Shown in pieces: positions 7,400 to 13,058 of a stretch of 13,058 nucleotides of DNA. How positions within the stretch are numbered: the first letter of the stretch is position 1; the number at the start of each line of letters is the position of its first letter. The position numbers were made by a program, and so were the translations under genes. Below the pieces are notes generated by a model. That model was not told the origin of the DNA. It was given only the letters and a program-made list of their open reading frames with translations, and did no database searches. This DNA comes from Actinomycetes bacterium. Lineage in GTDB: Bacteria; Actinomycetota; Acidimicrobiia; Acidimicrobiales; Microtrichaceae. The stretch spans positions 1 to 13,058 of the forward strand of contig JAEZAI010000223.1 in assembly GCA_023427825.1 (NCBI GenBank), written 5' to 3'.

Positions 7400-8836
7400 T
7401 CAGACCGGCAGCTGGATGGACTTGGTCTCGAGGAACTCCTCCAGACCCCAGCGGCCGCGCTCACGGGTGTTGCCCGACTGCTTGTAGCCGCCGAAGGGAG
7501 CCTCGGTGTTGAACGGCGCGCCGTTCACGTCCACCTGGCCGGTCCGCAGACGGCGGGCGACGGACTTGGCCCGCTCGACGTCGGCCGACTGCACCGCACC
7601 CGCCAGGCCGTAGACCGTGCCGTTGGCGATGGCGACGGCGTCGTCCTCGTCGGTGTAGGTGAGGATCGACAGCACCGGGCCGAAGATCTCCTCCTGGGCG
7701 ATGGTCATGTCGGGCGTGACGTCGGTGAAGACCGTCGGCTTGACGTAGTAGCCCTTCTCGAAGCCCTCGGGCTGCTCGGGGCCACCCAGTGCGAGCGTGG
7801 CGCCCTCGTCGATGCCCTTCTGGATGAAGGAGCGCACCCGCTCCTGGTGCGCCTTGGACGAGAGCGGGCCCAGGTTGTGGAACAGGTCGGGCTCGTCGGC
7901 CTTGGGGTCGACCAGGCCGACCTTGGAGGCCTCCTCGAGGACGGCGTCGATGTACTCCTGCTTGCGGGACTCGGGGACCAGCAGGCGGGTGAGCGCCGAG
8001 CACGTCTGGCCGGAGTTGATGTAGCAGCCGAAGACGGCGCCCATGGCGACGGCGGTCGGGTCCGCGTCGTCGAGCACGACGTTGGCGGACTTGCCGCCGA
8101 GCTCGAGGCCGACCCGCTTGGCGGTCGAGGCCGCGGCCTTGGAGACCTCGGCGCCCGCCCGGCCGGATCCGGTGAAGGAGACCATGTCGACGTCGGGGTG
8201 CCCGGAGATGGCGGCGCCGACCTCGGGGCCGGTGCCCACGACCAGGTTGAACACGCCCTTGGGCAGGCCGACCTCGTCGAGCACCTCGGTGAGGATGTAG
8301 GCGTTGAGCGGGGTGACCTCGGACGGCTTGAGCACCACGGTGCAGCCGGCGGCGAGGGCCGGAACGACCTTGCAGATGATCAGGTACAGCGGATAGTTCC
8401 ACGGCGTGATGGCGCCGACGACGCCGATCGGCTCGCGGACCACCAGGCTGTTGCCGACCTGCTCCTCGAACGCGTAGTTCTCGACGAGCTTGGCGAAGGT
8501 CTCCCACTCGCCGAGGCTCAGGCCGGCCTGGACCATCTGCGCGAAGGCCTTGGGCGAGCCGACCTCGGACGTGATCACGTCGACGATGTCGTCGTAGCGA
8601 GCGGCGAGCGAGGCGCCGATGTCGCGCAGGTACTTGGCGCGCACGTCGACCGGGGTCTGCGACCACGTCTCGAACGCGGCCTTGGCGGCGGCGACCGCGG
8701 CGTCCACATCCGCGGCGTTGCCCTCGGGCACGCGACCGATCACCTCTTCGGTGGCCGAGTCGATCACGTCCAGCGTGCCGGTGCCCTGGGAGGGCACCCA
8801 CTCCCCGTTGATGTAGAAGTTCTCGTAGACCTTCAC
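7400..8836 (-). CDS. NAD(P)-dependent aldehyde dehydrogenase family protein
   Basis: A full-length 478-residue member of the ALDH superfamily, which oxidises aldehydes to carboxylic acids in the cytoplasm. Catalytic residues are in place: Asn147 in TPWNYP (oxyanion), Lys170 in KPSE (cofactor), the FTGSGRAG nucleotide loop (221-228), general base Glu245 in ELGGKS, nucleophile Cys279 in SGQTCS, and Glu383 in EEIFGPV. The C-terminus [10 protein letters not shown] resembles the broad group containing actinobacterial AldA-like and 3-succinoylsemialdehyde-pyridine dehydrogenases, but the substrate cannot be assigned. The start is GTG with AGGGGGA four bases upstream. It stands alone, followed by two hairpins; a 24-bp dyad starts 62 bp upstream, suggesting a ligand-responsive repressor encoded elsewhere. 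Confidence 0.95.
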   Translation of the reverse strand: MKVYENFYINGEWVPSQGTGTLDVIDSATEEVIGRVPEGNAADVDAAVAAAKAAFETWSQTPVDVRAKYLRDIGASLAARYDDIVDVITSEVGSPKAFAQMVQAGLSLGEWETFAKLVENYAFEEQVGNSLVVREPIGVVGAITPWNYPLYLIICKVVPALAAGCTVVLKPSEVTPLNAYILTEVLDEVGLPKGVFNLVVGTGPEVGAAISGHPDVDMVSFTGSGRAGAEVSKAAASTAKRVGLELGGKSANVVLDDADPTAVAMGAVFGCYINSGQTCSALTRLLVPESRKQEYIDAVLEEASKVGLVDPKADEPDLFHNLGPLSSKAHQERVRSFIQKGIDEGATLALGGPEQPEGFEKGYYVKPTVFTDVTPDMTIAQEEIFGPVLSILTYTDEDDAVAIANGTVYGLAGAVQSADVERAKSVARRLRTGQVDVNGAPFNTEAPFGGYKQSGNTRERGRWGLEEFLETKSIQLPV

Positions 8837-8898
8837 CTGGTCCCCCTGTGGTGCGTGGCGGTTGCGGCGATCGCGGCGGGTTGTCGGCTCGATCGGCG

Positions 8899-8922
8899 GA
8901 ACTTGACCGATCCGTCAAGTTC
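8899..8922 (-). promoter_or_regulatory. 24-bp inverted repeat, putative repressor operator for the aldehyde dehydrogenase gene
   Basis: Nine-base arms GAACTTGAC and GTCAAGTTC are exact complements around a CGATCC centre whose inner GATC is itself symmetric, so 22 of 24 positions obey the dyad. Length and symmetry resemble TetR-family operators (established pattern; the specific regulator is not identified). It overlaps the start region expected from the -10-like hexamer just upstream, so a bound dimer would block transcription of the aldehyde dehydrogenase gene 62 bp away. Confidence 0.6.
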
Positions 8923-8929
8923 TACGGCG

Positions 8930-8935
8930 ATCGTA
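8930..8935 (-). promoter_or_regulatory. Candidate -10 element for the aldehyde dehydrogenase gene
   Basis: TACGAT on the minus strand matches TATAAT at 4 of 6 positions and the actinobacterial TAnnnT rule. Transcription would begin at about 8922, the edge of the dyad operator, giving a leader of about 86 nt. No convincing -35 is seen 17-18 bp upstream. Confidence 0.35.
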
Positions 8936-9036
8936 CCCCCGCCGAACCCGGGCGTGTCCCGCGGTCCACTGACCGGATCCGACGGTCCTGTGACGATCTC
9001 CGCCACGCCCCCTCCCGGGATATACGGGTCGCGCCC

Positions 9037-9051
9037 GGACAAGGATTGTCC
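9037..9051. promoter_or_regulatory. Short inverted repeat GGACAA-N3-TTGTCC, possible regulator site
   Basis: Two perfect 6-bp arms are separated by GGA. It lies 94 bp upstream of the metalloprotease start and about 100 bp upstream of the aldehyde dehydrogenase promoter candidate. It is short enough that chance is a real alternative. Confidence 0.25.
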
Positions 9052-9131
9052 TGATCCGCCCACAGATCCCACGACCGCCGCGACTCGCCGCGAGCCGCCG
9101 TGGCCGGATACCCCCGCGGAGAGGCGCTCGG

Positions 9132-9137
9132 TACCCT
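9132..9137 (+). promoter_or_regulatory. -10 element of a probable leaderless promoter for the metalloprotease gene
   Basis: TACCCT (TAnnnT) ends 7 nt before the GTG at 9145, so the predicted transcription start coincides with the first base of the start codon. No Shine-Dalgarno sequence precedes this GTG. This geometry is the known hallmark of leaderless mRNAs in actinobacteria. No clear -35 hexamer is visible. Confidence 0.5.
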
Positions 9138-9144
9138 CGCCGGC

Positions 9145-10155
9145 GTGGGAGACGGCATCGACGACGACGACTTCGACGAGGCCGTCCGTCGCCTCCTGGA
9201 ACAGGCCGAGGCGCAGAACGCGCCCTACGAGCCCAGCGCGGCCGAACGGACCCGCGCCGCCCGACAGGCCGACCTGGTGCGCCGCCTCGCCGAGCAGGAG
9301 GAGCACGAACGCCGGCTGGCCGAGCGCGACCGCCATCAGGAGCAGAAGGCACGTCGAGCTCCCCGCCGGGCCCGGTGGCTCGCGCCCCTGATCGTGATCG
9401 CCCTGATCGGCGCGGCGATCTACCTGACGACGAACCGGTCGGGGGAGGCGTTGGCAGGTGATCCCGGCGCCGGCCGGCCGTCGAACTGGCCTCCCGCTGC
9501 GGACGACGTGTCGGACACGCCGCTCGGGACGCCGCCGCCGGTCCCGGCCGAGAAGGGGCCCTTCGTGTTCGCCTCCACGCAGGACGGTTCGGCCGAGCCG
9601 ATCACCTGGGACCCGTGCCGCCCGATCCGCTACGTCGTGAATCCGTCCAGCGCGCCGCCCGGGGGTCAGGAGCTGATCGAGGACGCAGTCGCCAGGACGT
9701 CGGCGGCGACCGGTCTCGAGTTCGAGTACGAGGGCACCACCGACGAGACCTGGAGCGACGGCCGCACGCCCTACCAGCCCGACCGATACGGGGAACGGTG
9801 GGCACCGGTGCTCATCACCTGGACGACACCGGCCGCAGTCCCCGAACTGGCCGGCCTCGTGGCCGGTCAGGGTGGACCGACCGCCGTCGGGCTCGCCGAG
9901 GACGAGCTCGTCCACGTCACCGGCGGCGTGGTGCTCGATGCGCATCAGCTGAACACCGTGCTCGAGACGCCCGATGGAGCCGTCCACGTGCGGTCGGTGA
10001 TCCAACACGAGCTCGGCCATGTCGTCGGACTCGACCACGTCGACGACCCGACGCAGCTCATGCATCCCGAGGCGTCGACCGTCACCGACTGGGGCGCCGG
10101 CGACCTGCACGGGCTGCACGCCCTCGGATCCGGGGAGTGCCATCCCGAGATCTAG
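9145..10155 (+). CDS. Membrane-anchored matrixin-like zinc metalloprotease
   Basis: A 336-residue type II membrane protein. Residues 1-77 are cytoplasmic, beginning with an acidic DDDDFDE stretch and then a charged Glu/Arg/Gln-rich segment (about 31-71) likely to be helical or coiled-coil. One transmembrane helix spans about 78-96, followed by a Pro-rich linker. The outer domain carries HELGHVVGLDH (288-298), the HExxHxxGxxH zinc site of metzincins: His288, His292 and His298 bind zinc, Glu289 is catalytic, and Met306 is in the expected Met-turn region. Cys158 (WDPCRPIRY) and Cys332 could form a disulfide. The fold suggests proteolysis at the cell surface; the target is unknown. GTG 9145 is preferred over GTG 9100 because TACCCT is placed for a leaderless start there and neither codon has a ribosome-binding site. 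It converges on cysA. Confidence 0.85.
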   Translation: MGDGIDDDDFDEAVRRLLEQAEAQNAPYEPSAAERTRAARQADLVRRLAEQEEHERRLAERDRHQEQKARRAPRRARWLAPLIVIALIGAAIYLTTNRSGEALAGDPGAGRPSNWPPAADDVSDTPLGTPPPVPAEKGPFVFASTQDGSAEPITWDPCRPIRYVVNPSSAPPGGQELIEDAVARTSAATGLEFEYEGTTDETWSDGRTPYQPDRYGERWAPVLITWTTPAAVPELAGLVAGQGGPTAVGLAEDELVHVTGGVVLDAHQLNTVLETPDGAVHVRSVIQHELGHVVGLDHVDDPTQLMHPEASTVTDWGAGDLHGLHALGSGECHPEI

Positions 10156-10172
10156 ACCGGCCTGGTGCTCTG

Positions 10173-10186
10173 GTCGGGATCCCGAC
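10173..10186. terminator. Weak palindrome between convergent metalloprotease and cysA genes
   Basis: GTCGGGATCCCGAC is a perfect 14-bp palindrome in the 53-bp gap between the two stop codons. As RNA it gives at best a 5-bp stem with a GATC loop and has no U-run, so a bidirectional terminator role is tentative. Confidence 0.3.
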
Positions 10187-10208
10187 AAGGGATGCCGTCG
10201 TGCGGCCA

Positions 10209-11249
10209 CTATCTCGCCGGGATCGCGAGCGCCTCGGCGGGTTGGTCGCGCACAGCGGGTGGGGCGATCGAGCCGTTCGCCGGCACGGTCGGGGCGTCGG
10301 GCACGGCCCGCACCCAGGCCGCGGACCCCTCGGCCAGGCCGAGGCGCAGGAACTGCGGCCGGGTCTGGGTGACGACGACGGCCCCGTCCGGGGTCGCGAC
10401 GTCGAGCCGCACCTCGAAGCCCACGCGCACGATCCGCTCGATGGTCCCGGAGCGCGCGCTCGTGCCGTCGGGACCCGGGCCGGGATCCGAGGCGTGGACC
10501 TCCACGTCGTGCGGGCGGATCAGGTCGCCGCCGATCTGCGTGACCGGGCCCAGGAACGACATCACGAACGTGCTCGCCGGCCGGTCGTACAGCTCGTCGG
10601 GGGTGCCGATCTGCTCGACCCGCCCCTCGTTGATCACCACGATCTCGTCGGCGACCTCGAGCGCCTCCTCCTGGTCGTGGGTGACGAACACGGTCGTCAC
10701 GTGGACGTCGTCGTGCAGCTTCCGCAGCCAGTCGCGCAGCTCCTTGCGCACCTTGGCGTCGAGCGCGCCGAACGGTTCGTCGAGCAGCAGCACCTTGGGC
10801 TCCACCGCGAGGGCGCGGGCGAGCGCCATGCGCTGGCGCTGGCCGCCCGACAGCTGGGCCGGCAGGCGGTCGGCGAACTGGTCCAGGTGCACGAGCTCGA
10901 GCAGCTCGGTGACGCGGCGGCGGATCTCGTCCTTGGGGCGCTTTCGGATCTCCAGGCCGAACGCCACGTTCCGGAACACCGACAGGTGCTTGAACGCGGC
11001 GTAGTGCTGGAAGACGAATCCGACGTCGCGGCGCTGCGGGCTGAGGTCCGTGGCGTCGGTCCCCTCGATGAACACCGAACCGGTGTCGGGCCGCTCGAGT
11101 CCGGCGATGATCCGCAGCAGCGTGGACTTGCCGCCGCCGCTCGGGCCGAGCAGGGCGGTGAGCTGACCGCTCGGGATGCTCACGGTCACGTCGTCGAGCG
11201 CGACGAAGTCGCCGAAGCGCTTGCCGATGTGGTTCACCTCGATGCTCAC
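10209..11249 (-). CDS. cysA: Sulfate/thiosulfate ABC importer ATPase CysA
   Basis: A 346-residue importer ATPase that drives sulfate/thiosulfate uptake through CysT-CysW on the cytoplasmic face. Walker [10 protein letters not shown] (35-43), Q-loop Gln81, signature LSGGQ (133-137), Walker B LLLDEP with Asp157/Glu158, and His191 in VTHDQEEA are all intact. The segment [13 protein letters not shown] and the C-terminal [10 protein letters not shown] (TOBE-like domain, about 240-346) are typical of CysA rather than other importer ATPases. It is somewhat shorter than E. coli CysA. The GTG start at 11249 overlaps the cysW stop as GTGA, with a strong GAGGAGGAGGG ribosome-binding site inside the end of cysW. 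The same frame stays open further upstream through cysW, but homology begins only at this GTG. Confidence 0.93.
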   Translation of the reverse strand: MSIEVNHIGKRFGDFVALDDVTVSIPSGQLTALLGPSGGGKSTLLRIIAGLERPDTGSVFIEGTDATDLSPQRRDVGFVFQHYAAFKHLSVFRNVAFGLEIRKRPKDEIRRRVTELLELVHLDQFADRLPAQLSGGQRQRMALARALAVEPKVLLLDEPFGALDAKVRKELRDWLRKLHDDVHVTTVFVTHDQEEALEVADEIVVINEGRVEQIGTPDELYDRPASTFVMSFLGPVTQIGGDLIRPHDVEVHASDPGPGPDGTSARSGTIERIVRVGFEVRLDVATPDGAVVVTQTRPQFLRLGLAEGSAAWVRAVPDAPTVPANGSIAPPAVRDQPAEALAIPAR

Positions 11250-12166
11250 GAGCCCTCCTCCTCGTCGGCCGTGTCGGGCCGGATGATCGCCACCACGACG
11301 ATGCAGGCGACGGACACGAGCGCCAGCAGGAAGGCGACGGCGTACGCGCCTCCCTTGTCGAAGTTCAGGTACTTCTCCTCCACGACCAACGTGGCGGTGC
11401 GGGTCTCGCCGAGCAGGTTGCCGGACACGACCTTGACGGCCCCGAACTCGCCGAGCGAGCGGGCGAGGCTGAGTACGACGCCGTACACGACCGCCCACCG
11501 GATCGCAGGGAACGTGATCCGCCAGAACGTCTGCCACGCGTTGGCGCCGAGCGTCTGGGCGGCATGCTCGGCGTCGGTGCCGATCTCCTCGAGCACCGGG
11601 ACGACCTCGCGGATCACCAGCGGCAGCGCCACGAAGACCGTCGCCAGGACGATGCCGGGCGTGGCGTAGATGACCTGGAACCCGGCGTCCTCGAGCGCTG
11701 GCCCGAACCAGCCGTCGCGGCCGCCGTAGACGAGCACCAGGGCGAGCCCGACCACGATCGGCGACACGGCGAGCGGCAGGTCCACCAGCGCGCTGAGCAG
11801 CCGCTTTCCGGGGAACTCGTAGCGCACGAGCAGGATCGACATGCCGACGCCGAAGACCGTGTTGATGACCACGGCGATGACGGCGACCACGAGCGTGAGG
11901 CGCAACGCCTGGGTGACGTCGGGGTCCTCGAGCACGCCGCGGAGGTTGTCGAGGCCGCCCTCGAACGTGCGCTGCGCGACCAGCGACACCGGCCACGCGA
12001 CCAGGAAGAACAGGTAGACGACGACGAAGAACCGCAGCGCGTAGGTCCCGAACCCCTTGCGCTCCTTGGCCCGGGCGCGTGGGACGGCGTCCAGCTCGCG
12101 CTGGTCGTCGTCGCGCCCATGTCCGTCGCGATCGTGCGGGACGTCGATGAGCGAGATGTCAGCCAC
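11246..12166 (-). CDS. cysW: Sulfate ABC importer permease CysW
   Basis: A 306-residue inner-membrane permease of the CysTWA sulfate/thiosulfate importer. A charged cytoplasmic N-terminus of about 40 residues precedes roughly six hydrophobic segments. The EAA-type coupling loop ([20 protein letters not shown]) contacts the ATPase. [17 protein letters not shown] followed by [10 protein letters not shown] is characteristic of CysW as opposed to CysT. The GTG start lies 8 bp inside the end of cysT, with GGAGG about 10 nt upstream; its stop shares GTGA with the cysA start. Confidence 0.93.
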   Translation of the reverse strand: MADISLIDVPHDRDGHGRDDDQRELDAVPRARAKERKGFGTYALRFFVVVYLFFLVAWPVSLVAQRTFEGGLDNLRGVLEDPDVTQALRLTLVVAVIAVVINTVFGVGMSILLVRYEFPGKRLLSALVDLPLAVSPIVVGLALVLVYGGRDGWFGPALEDAGFQVIYATPGIVLATVFVALPLVIREVVPVLEEIGTDAEHAAQTLGANAWQTFWRITFPAIRWAVVYGVVLSLARSLGEFGAVKVVSGNLLGETRTATLVVEEKYLNFDKGGAYAVAFLLALVSVACIVVVAIIRPDTADEEEGS

Positions 12167-13019
12167 GGCGCACCAACCTCCGCTGCAGCAGGTCGATCGC
12201 CAAGATCACGACGAGCGACACCAGCAAGAGCACGGTGGCGACCGCGGCCGCGCCGGCCCGGTTGTCGTTCTCGAGGCTGGACAGGATGCGAACCGAGGTC
12301 ACCTCGGTGCTGTACGGCAGGTTGCCGGAGAGCAGGACGAGCGAGCCGTACTCGCTGACGCCGCGTGCGAAGGACAGGGCCGCGCCGGCCGCGATCGCCG
12401 GCGTGATGCTCGGCAGGATGATCCGGCGGAAAGTCGTGAACCTGCTGGCGCCGAGCGAGGCCGCGGCCTCCTCGACGTCGCGGTCGAGCTCCTGCAGCAC
12501 GGGCTGCACGGTGCGGACCACGAACGGCAGCGTGACGAACAGGAACGCCAGACCGACCGCGATGCGGGTGTTCGCCACGTCGACCCCGAGCGGGCTTGTC
12601 GGCCCGTACAGCGACAGCAGCACGAGCCCCGCCACGATCGTGGGAAGGGCGAAGGGGATGTCGATGAGCACGTCGAAGAACGACTTGCCCCAGAACTTGT
12701 CGCGCACGAGCACCCAGGCGATCGCCGTGCCGGTGACCACGTTGAGCAGGGTGACGATGATCGCGGCGCCGAGCGTGAGCCGGATGGCGGCGAAGGTCTG
12801 CTCGTTGGTGATCGTCGTCCAGAACTTGTCCCACCCGCCGGCGGCCGACACGCCCACGACGGCGGCCAGCGGGATGAGCACGAGGATGCTGAACCACAGG
12901 AGGGTCACCCCCAGCCCGATGCCCGAGCTGAGGGTGAGCCTCCCGTCGAGGGACGGCCGGCGCCAGCGCGCGGACCGTCCGCTCCGAACGGAGTCCGACC
13001 CGGAGAGGGCAGTCGTCAC
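12159..13019 (-). CDS. cysT: Sulfate ABC importer permease CysT (CysU)
   Basis: A 286-residue inner-membrane permease, partner of CysW. A basic N-terminus of about 30 residues is followed by about six hydrophobic segments, the first at roughly 33-58. The EAA-type loop reads ELDRDVEEAAASLGASRFT. SEYGSLVLLSGNLPYSTEV is the CysT-type conserved segment. The GTG start at 13019 shares GTGA with the stop of the preceding gene and has GGGAAGG four bases upstream, so translation is probably coupled to the binding-protein gene. Confidence 0.93.
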   Translation of the reverse strand: MTTALSGSDSVRSGRSARWRRPSLDGRLTLSSGIGLGVTLLWFSILVLIPLAAVVGVSAAGGWDKFWTTITNEQTFAAIRLTLGAAIIVTLLNVVTGTAIAWVLVRDKFWGKSFFDVLIDIPFALPTIVAGLVLLSLYGPTSPLGVDVANTRIAVGLAFLFVTLPFVVRTVQPVLQELDRDVEEAAASLGASRFTTFRRIILPSITPAIAAGAALSFARGVSEYGSLVLLSGNLPYSTEVTSVRILSSLENDNRAGAAAVATVLLLVSLVVILAIDLLQRRLVRRG

Positions 13020-13058
13020 TGCGCCTTCCCGGAGTTGGCGATGATCTTCGAGATGACC
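13016..13058 (-). CDS. C-terminal end of the sulfate-binding protein of the importer (5' part off window)
   Basis: Only 13 codons and the TGA are present, encoding VISKIIANSGKAQ. This open frame ends in a 4-bp overlap with cysT. The short tail agrees with the C-terminus of periplasmic-type sulfate-binding proteins (Sbp/CysP), and position directly before cysT is the usual place for that gene. Identity rests mainly on context. Confidence 0.6.
   Translation of the reverse strand, partial: VISKIIANSGKAQ

Larger units (their letters stand above)
8837..9144. other. 308-bp divergent intergenic region between aldehyde dehydrogenase and metalloprotease genes
   Basis: No coding frame with family-like composition was seen here. 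It holds the aldehyde dehydrogenase leader and ribosome-binding site, a 24-bp dyad (8899-8922), a TACGAT -10-like hexamer on the minus strand, a short inverted repeat (9037-9051), and the likely leaderless promoter of the metalloprotease gene at its right end. Confidence 0.6.

Noticed and set aside
5346..7487. Long plus-strand open frame of 713 codons antisense to the second exporter half
   Set aside because: Composition is dominated by Arg/Gln/His/Asp with no family motif; it is the antisense shadow of a well-supported gene.
8903..8931. TTGACC within the 24-bp dyad as a plus-strand -35 element
   Set aside because: No TAnnnT hexamer follows at 16-18 bp, and the next plus-strand gene starts over 200 bp away with its own -10.
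7256..9391. Long plus-strand open frame antisense to the aldehyde dehydrogenase gene
   Set aside because: The complementary strand encodes a complete catalytic dehydrogenase; this frame also runs through both terminator hairpins.
10209..11996. Extended 595-codon frame suggesting a fusion protein upstream of CysA
   Set aside because: The part before 11249 is Arg-rich and lies over cysW in another frame; CysA homology and a strong ribosome-binding site begin at the GTG at 11249.

Overview
The window is high-GC DNA with GTG starts, short or overlapping gene junctions and many Arg/Ala-rich shadow frames, so it comes from an actinobacterium. The Pro-Asp-Thr-Thr-Val tail on a lipoprotein, the CSLREA/beta-helix surface protein and the asymmetric ABC exporter pair would fit an Acidimicrobiia-type genome (Iamia/Ilumatobacter-like). 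That placement is inference from style, not from a marker gene. No rRNA, tRNA, CRISPR array, transposase or integrase was seen.

Layout. (1) 1-2333, minus strand: most of a large secreted right-handed beta-helix protein (CSLREA N-terminus, choice-of-anchor-Q-like block, carboxypeptidase-regulatory-like C-terminal domain), running off the left edge. (2) 2334-2531: a divergent control region with a perfect 18-bp palindrome and a candidate promoter. (3) 2532-3425, plus strand: an SGNH/GDSL-fold lipoprotein with a repetitive PDTTV tail. (4) 3430-7115, minus strand: two overlapping half-transporter genes that together form a heterodimeric ABC exporter with one normal and one degenerate ATP site. 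(5) 7116-7399: a spacer with two strong hairpins. (6) 7400-8836, minus strand: an NAD(P)-type aldehyde dehydrogenase with a clear dyad operator upstream. (7) 9145-10155, plus strand: a membrane-anchored matrixin-like zinc metalloprotease, probably translated from a leaderless mRNA. (8) 10209-13058, minus strand: the distal part of a sulfate/thiosulfate import operon, (binding protein)-cysT-cysW-cysA, with every junction overlapping.

How the genes work together. CysT and CysW form the membrane channel and CysA the ATPase of a sulfate importer; the binding protein is represented only by its last 13 codons. The two exporter genes are translationally coupled through TGATG and their sequence defects are complementary, as in TM287/288-type exporters. 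The beta-helix protein, the SGNH lipoprotein and the metalloprotease are all exported or surface-anchored. The first two share a divergent promoter region and may be co-regulated, but nothing in the sequence gives their substrates. Most of the window is ordinary metabolism and transport; the least explained parts are the surface-protein pair at the left and the palindromic sites in the two upstream regions.
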